In this document: piece by piece, positions 59,750 through 64,000 of the stretch
Layout: each line of letters starts with the position of its first letter
How positions within the stretch are numbered: position 1 is the first letter of the stretch
Source of the DNA: Streptomyces justiciae
Lineage (GTDB): Bacteria > Actinomycetota > Actinomycetes > Streptomycetales > Streptomycetaceae
Length of the DNA: 64,000 nucleotides
NCBI RefSeq assembly: GCF_015163075.1
Contig: NZ_JADDXU010000007.1
Span: 310,001-374,000 of the forward strand
Direction: 5' to 3'
Notes under the pieces: generated by a model
What the model saw: only the letters and a program-made list of their open reading frames with translations
The model's database searches: none
Told to the model about the DNA's origin: nothing
Made by a program: the position numbers and the translations under genes

Positions 59750-59783
59750 CCACTGATCAAGTGGGTCATCCACCGATCATGTG
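59750..59783 (+). repeat. Two 14-bp direct repeats upstream of the sensor-kinase gene
   Basis: CCACTGATCAAGTG (59750-59763) and CCACCGATCATGTG (59770-59783) are exactly 20 bp apart and share 12 of 14 bases; a third GATCA core follows at 59788. Their helical phasing suits a response-regulator site. Confidence 0.55.
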
Positions 59784-59843
59784 CGTTGATCAAGAGATCC
59801 ACGCCACACCCCTACGGCAGCCCGCACCCCTCCGCGTACCGTC

Positions 59844-61514
59844 ATGGGTATGAGCCGCCCCACTCCCCCCGCACGACGCCTCCGCCTCGGGCTGCCGCGG
59901 CGGATGTTCTCGCAGGTGCTGCTGATGCAGCTCGCGATCGCCGCGGGAGTCACGGTGCTGGCGACCGGACTCTTCCTCGCACCGCTCAGCAACCAGCTGG
60001 ACGACCAGGCCATGCGCCGGGCCCTCGCCATCGCGCAGACGACCGCCGAGCAGCCGCAGATCGCGAAGGACCTGCAGACCACCCCCTACTCGGTCGACGG
60101 GCCGGTGCAGAAGGAGGCCGAGCGGATCCGCAAGGCCACCAAGGCCGAGTACGTCGTGATCATGAACAAGGACGGCGTCCGCTGGTCGCACACCGACCCG
60201 AAGGAGATCGGCGGGAAGGTCTCGACCGACCCCGCGCGGGCGCTCGCGGGCGAACAGGTCATGGAGATCGACGAGGGCACCCTCGGCCGCTCGGCCCGCG
60301 GCAAGGTGCCCCTGCGCGACAGCGACGGGAACATCATCGGGGCGGTCTCGGTCGGCATCGCGTACGACAGCGTCCGGGCCCGTCTGATCCACGCCATCCC
60401 GGGTCTGCTCGCCTACGCCGGCGGCGCCCTGGCCGTCGGCGCGCTGGCCGCCTGGCTGATCTCCCGGCGGGTCCAGCGGCAGACTCGTGACCTGGCCTTC
60501 TCCGACATCTCGGCGCTGCTCGCGGAGCGCGAGGCGATGCTGCACGGCATCAGGGAGGGCGTCGTCGCCCTGGACCGCACCGGCCGCGTCCGGCTCCTCA
60601 ACGACGAGGCACAGCGGCTGCTGGGCATCGGCGACGAGGCCGTGGGCCGCACCCCCGACGAGGCGCTCGGCGAGGGTCGTACGGCCGACGTGCTGGCCGG
60701 CCGGGTGACGGGCACCGACCTGCTCACCGTCCGCGGCCAGCGGGTCCTGATCGCCAACCGCATGCCCACCGACGACGGCGGCGCCGTCGCGACCCTGCGC
60801 GACCGCACGGAACTGGAACAGCTGGGCCGCGAACTCGACTCCACGCGCGGGCTGATCGACGCCCTGCGCGCCCAGGACCACGAGCACGCCAACCGCATGC
60901 ACACACTCCTCGGGCTGCTCGAACTGGAGATGTACGACGACGCCGTGGAGTTCGTCGGAGAGGTGGTCGGCGACCATCGCGCCACCGCGGAGCAGGTCAC
61001 CGAGAAGATCAAGGACCCGCTGCTCGCCGCCCTGCTGGTCGGCAAGGCGACCGTCGCGGCGGAGCGCGGGGTCGCCCTCTGGATCTCGGACCGCACACGG
61101 CTCCCGGACCGGCTGATCGACCCCAGGGGCATCGTCACGGTGGTCGGCAACCTGGTCGACAACGCGCTGGACGCCGTAGGAGGAAAGCCGCACGCGCGCG
61201 TGGAGGTCGAGTTGCGCGCCGAGGGCCGTACCGCCGTCCTCAGGGTGCGCGACACGGGGCCAGGCATTCCGGCGGAACAGCGTGAACTGGTCTTCACCGA
61301 AGGGTGGTCCACGAAGAAGCCGCCCGCGCACGGCAAGCGCGGCATCGGGCTCTCCCTGGTGCGGCGGCTGGCCGAACGGCAGGGTGGCAGCGCCACCGTG
61401 ACCGAGGCCGACGGCGGGGGCGCGGAGTTCGTCGTCGTGTTGCCCGAGGCGCTGGCGGGTGACGATCTGGAGCCCGCGCTGACCGTTCCGGCCGCCCCCG
61501 AGGAGGAGTCGTGA
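59844..61514 (+). CDS. CitA/DcuS-type sensor histidine kinase
   Basis: A 556-aa sensor. TM1 (about 25-48), an extracytoplasmic Cache/PDC-like domain (about 50-180) with ATKAEYVVIMNKDGVRWSHT, TM2 (about 185-210), a PAS domain (about 225-320), and the CitA-class kinase with phospho-site motif DHEHANRMHTLLGLLEL and ATPase boxes. Members sense citrate, C4-dicarboxylates or related acids outside the cell. ATG 59844 or the in-frame ATG 59850. It is coupled to the response regulator by TGATG. Confidence 0.9.
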   Translation: MGMSRPTPPARRLRLGLPRRMFSQVLLMQLAIAAGVTVLATGLFLAPLSNQLDDQAMRRALAIAQTTAEQPQIAKDLQTTPYSVDGPVQKEAERIRKATKAEYVVIMNKDGVRWSHTDPKEIGGKVSTDPARALAGEQVMEIDEGTLGRSARGKVPLRDSDGNIIGAVSVGIAYDSVRARLIHAIPGLLAYAGGALAVGALAAWLISRRVQRQTRDLAFSDISALLAEREAMLHGIREGVVALDRTGRVRLLNDEAQRLLGIGDEAVGRTPDEALGEGRTADVLAGRVTGTDLLTVRGQRVLIANRMPTDDGGAVATLRDRTELEQLGRELDSTRGLIDALRAQDHEHANRMHTLLGLLELEMYDDAVEFVGEVVGDHRATAEQVTEKIKDPLLAALLVGKATVAAERGVALWISDRTRLPDRLIDPRGIVTVVGNLVDNALDAVGGKPHARVEVELRAEGRTAVLRVRDTGPGIPAEQRELVFTEGWSTKKPPAHGKRGIGLSLVRRLAERQGGSATVTEADGGGAEFVVVLPEALAGDDLEPALTVPAAPEEES

Positions 61515-62194
61515 TGATCGAGGTCCTGGTCGTGGACGACGACACGCGGGTCGCGCGGGTCAACGCCGCCTACGTCGAGAAGGTGCCCGGATTCCATGTG
61601 GCGGGCGAGGCGCACAGCGCGGCGGAGGCGCTGCGCCAGGTGGAGCTGCTGCCCCGCGTCGACCTGGTCCTCATGGACCACTACCTGCCCGACGAGACGG
61701 GTCTGTCGGTCGTCCAGGAGATGCGGCGCCGCGGCCACCAGACCGACGTGATCATGGTGACGGCGGCCCGGGACATCACGACCGTGCAGGCCGCGATGCG
61801 CCACGGCGCGCTCCAGTACCTGGTCAAGCCGTTCGCCTTCGCGGGGCTGCGCGCCAAGCTGGAGGCGTACGCCGAGCTGCGCCGCACGCTCGACAGCGGC
61901 GGCGAGGCGGAACAGGCGGAGGTGGACCGCATCTTCGGCGCCCTGTCCACGCCGTCCGAGCCCGACCTGCCCAAGGGCCACTCCCCCACGACCGCGGAGC
62001 TCGTCCGGCAGTCCCTGATGAACGCCGAAGGGCCGCTGTCGGCCCAGGAGATCGCCGAGCGGACGGGGGTGAGCCGGCAGACCGCCCAGCGCTATCTGAA
62101 GCTTCTGGAGCGCACCGGACGGGCCCGGCTCACGCTCAAGTACGGCGACGCGGGCCGCCCGGAACACCGTTACGTGTGGGCGACCCGCGCCTGA
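61514..62194 (+). CDS. CitB/DcuR-type response regulator
   Basis: A 226-aa regulator: receiver domain with D55 in LVLMDHYLPDETG and the Lys in YLVKPFAFAGLRAKLE, then a C-terminal helix-turn-helix (SAQEIAERTGVSRQTAQRYL) as in DcuR/CitB. It probably controls uptake genes for the sensed acid; candidates are its own operon (direct repeats upstream) and the convergent ABC importer. ATG 61514 follows GGAGGAG; GTG 61511 is an alternative. Confidence 0.9.
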   Translation: MIEVLVVDDDTRVARVNAAYVEKVPGFHVAGEAHSAAEALRQVELLPRVDLVLMDHYLPDETGLSVVQEMRRRGHQTDVIMVTAARDITTVQAAMRHGALQYLVKPFAFAGLRAKLEAYAELRRTLDSGGEAEQAEVDRIFGALSTPSEPDLPKGHSPTTAELVRQSLMNAEGPLSAQEIAERTGVSRQTAQRYLKLLERTGRARLTLKYGDAGRPEHRYVWATRA

Positions 62195-62234
62195 GGGCAC
62201 GGCCCGTGGGGGCGGGGGAAGGAACCGTGCCCTC
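62193..62234. terminator. Terminator between the response regulator and the ABC substrate-binding gene
   Basis: Stem GAGGGCACGG (62193-62202) / CCGTGCCCTC (62225-62234) between convergent genes; it starts within the stop codon. Confidence 0.7.
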
Positions 62235-62263
62235 CCTCTATACGGATGCCGGGGTCACGGACT

Positions 62264-63319
62264 TCAGTCCGCGACCTTGTCCACGAACTCGGTCGTGTAC
62301 GTCTTGTCGAGGTCGACGTCGGCCTTCTGGACGGCGGGGTTGAAGGCCTTGAGCACCTTCTCGACGGTCTCGGGGCCGTTCTTGGGCATCACCCCGTCGT
62401 CCGTGAACATGGGCAAGGTGCTCTCGATGGCCGAGGCGTAGAGGACCTTGTTGCCCTGCGAGTAGTCGGCGGGCATCTTGTCGGCGATCTCGCTCGCGCT
62501 GTGTGTGGACATCCACTTGAGTGTCTTGACGAATGCATTGACCATCTTCTGGACGGTGTCCTTGTGTGCATTCACCCAGTCCGTCTGCATGTACAGACTT
62601 GACGACGGATACGGGCCGCCGAGCGCCGCCTGCGATCCCGCGGGCGTGCGCATGTCGAGGAGAACCTTGCCCGCCTTCTTGGCCAGGATGTTCGCGACGG
62701 TCGGGTCCGTCGTCATGCCGCCGTCGATCGCGCCCTGTTGGAGCGCCGAGATGAAGGTCGGTCCGGCGCCGACGGCGACCGGGGTGAACTCGCTGACCTT
62801 CACGCCGTTCTTGACGGCGAGGTACTTGGTGAGGAAGTCGGTCGACGAGCCGAGGCCGGTGACGCCGAGCTTCTTCCCCTTGAAGTCCTTGGGCGAGGTG
62901 ATGTCGTCGGCCTTCTTGGTGGACACGATCTCCACCTCGCCGGGCGCGTGCGAGAACTGCACCACGGACTCGACGTGCTTGCCCTTCACCTGGAGGTCGA
63001 GCGTGTGGTCGTAGAAGCCGACCGCGCCCTGGACCTGGCCGGAGACGAGCGCGGTCTCGGCCTGGACGCCGGCGGGTTCGCTCAGCAGTTCCACGTCGAG
63101 GCCCTCGGCGTCGAAGTAGCCGAGCCGCTGGGTGAGCATCGCGGGCAGGTAGATGACCTTGTCCAGGCCACCGACCATGATCTTGACCTTCGTACCCTTG
63201 CCGTCGCCCTTGCTGCCGGAGGAGGCGGTGCCGGCCGCGTCATTGGCGCAGGCGGTGAGCGAGGAGAGGGCGAGCAGGCCGGCGGCGGCCAGGGCGGAGT
63301 ATCTGGCGGTCTTGCGCAT
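62264..63319 (-). CDS. ABC transporter substrate-binding lipoprotein (SsuA/NMT1-like)
   Basis: A 351-aa binding lipoprotein: signal MRKTARYSALAAAGLLALSS and lipobox LTAC with C24. The mature part is an NMT1/THI5/SsuA-type bilobal fold (VKIMVGGLDKVIYLPAML, DFKGKKLGVTGLGSSTDFLT). Family members bind nitrate, sulfonates, taurine or pyrimidine precursors; the ligand here is unknown. It follows the permease by 57 bp and converges on the two-component system. Confidence 0.87.
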   Translation of the reverse strand: MRKTARYSALAAAGLLALSSLTACANDAAGTASSGSKGDGKGTKVKIMVGGLDKVIYLPAMLTQRLGYFDAEGLDVELLSEPAGVQAETALVSGQVQGAVGFYDHTLDLQVKGKHVESVVQFSHAPGEVEIVSTKKADDITSPKDFKGKKLGVTGLGSSTDFLTKYLAVKNGVKVSEFTPVAVGAGPTFISALQQGAIDGGMTTDPTVANILAKKAGKVLLDMRTPAGSQAALGGPYPSSSLYMQTDWVNAHKDTVQKMVNAFVKTLKWMSTHSASEIADKMPADYSQGNKVLYASAIESTLPMFTDDGVMPKNGPETVEKVLKAFNPAVQKADVDLDKTYTTEFVDKVAD

Positions 63320-63376
63320 GAGGGTTCACGTCCTTGTGAAGGGGAGGCGGCGAAGGGCGGAGCGGGATGGCTCGGA

Positions 63377-64000
63377 TCAGCTGTCCGAACCCGTGGGCTT
63401 CCAGCGGAAGATGCGGCGCTCGGCGAAGGTGAGCAGCCCTTCGGCGACGAGCGCGACGACGGCGAGGATGACCATCGCGGCGTACACACCGGCCGCGTTG
63501 AACGTGCCCTGCGACTGCGCAACGAGCAGGCCGATGCCCTTCGTGGCACCGATGTACTCGCCGACGATCGCGCCGATGAGGGCGAAGCCGAAGCTGACGT
63601 GGAGGCTGGTGAAGATCCACGAGGTGGCGGACGGGATGACCACCTGAAGCGTCACGCGCCGGTCGCTCGCGCCGAGGATGCGGGCGTTGGCGACCAGGTT
63701 GCGGTCGACCTCACGGGCGCCCTGGAAGGCGTTGAAGAACACCGGGAAGAAGACGAGCACGACCGCGGACGCGACCTTGGAGGCGGGGCCGAGGCCGAAC
63801 CAGATCACGAAGATGGGTGCAAGGACGATCCTGGGGATCGAGTTGAGCACCTTGATGTATGGACCAAGGACATCGGCGAGAAAGGTGATCCGCCCCAGGG
63901 CAATACCGAACACCACACCGGCGGCCACCCCGAAGACCCAGCCGAGCAGCGCCTCGTGGAGCGTGTACCAGATCTGTTCGCCCAACGACCCGAGCGCGGT
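63377..64000 (-). CDS. ABC transporter permease (SsuC-like), partial
   Basis: A binding-protein-dependent permease, open to base 64000 on the minus strand, so its N-terminus is outside. At least 208 residues with five or more spans are present, and the inner-membrane EAA-loop NARILGASDRRVTLQVVIPS that contacts the ATPase. It resembles SsuC/TauC permeases and should work with the adjacent binding protein. A TTG at 63985 is not a real start because coding continues upstream (ALGSLGEQIWYTL). Confidence 0.88.
   Translation of the reverse strand, partial: TALGSLGEQIWYTLHEALLGWVFGVAAGVVFGIALGRITFLADVLGPYIKVLNSIPRIVLAPIFVIWFGLGPASKVASAVVLVFFPVFFNAFQGAREVDRNLVANARILGASDRRVTLQVVIPSATSWIFTSLHVSFGFALIGAIVGEYIGATKGIGLLVAQSQGTFNAAGVYAAMVILAVVALVAEGLLTFAERRIFRWKPTGSDS

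Overview
The window is a high-GC chromosomal segment from a Streptomyces-like actinomycete. The evidence is strong third-position GC, frequent GTG and TTG starts, several apparently leaderless genes, a sepH gene, a DasR-type site at ptsH, an IdeR/DmdR1-type iron box, cutRS, DUF3710/DUF3159/DUF4193 families, and gene order that I recall as collinear with the S. coelicolor SCO58xx-59xx core. From memory, the dut-ceoBC part also matches Mycobacterium tuberculosis around Rv2689c-Rv2702. No rRNA, tRNA, CRISPR array or intact insertion sequence was recognised. The first and last genes run off the window.

1-12 kb holds accessory or stress genes: a partial Met/His-rich membrane protein, a leaderless furA followed by katG, a MarR regulator with an operator-embedded promoter plus a 14-TM MFS pump, a D-2-hydroxyacid dehydrogenase, a TerD protein, a flavodoxin-like reductase, a DUF1326 protein with an MFS pump, and a lipoprotein / 27-aa membrane peptide / DUF6766 operon. 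12-31 kb is a conserved core block: a TrmA-type RNA methyltransferase, a KimA-like potassium permease, the ceoB/ceoC RCK pair, DUF3159 and OB-fold proteins, an orphan kdpDE pair, a lone ABC ATPase, a secreted alginate-lyase-like enzyme, then DUF3710-dut-thioesterase, DUF3093, DUF4193 and cutRS.

31-46 kb carries IMPase, coproporphyrin ferrochelatase, MFS and lactone-oxidase genes, sepH (FtsZ regulator), a sulfurtransferase, thymidine kinase, an alkaline-phosphatase-superfamily enzyme, a patA-type acetyltransferase and ptsH (HPr). 46-56 kb has a FadR-type GntR regulator, an M23 endopeptidase behind a c-di-AMP (ydaO-yuaA) riboswitch, an active/inactive M16 peptidase pair, parC, a CobW GTPase, a DUF6082 protein and two tandem 80-aa paralogues.

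56-64 kb holds a divergent pair: a citrate synthase and a citrate-synthase-fold protein with an N-terminal helix-turn-helix domain. A perfect 19-bp palindrome lies between them. Next come an iron-box-controlled sucrase/ferredoxin-like protein, a CitA/DcuS-type two-component system and part of an SsuA-like ABC importer. The most interesting candidates are the HTH-citrate synthase system, the potassium/c-di-AMP gene set with unannotated small membrane peptides, the Met/His-rich membrane protein beside furA-katG, and the tandem small CPDIFEL proteins.
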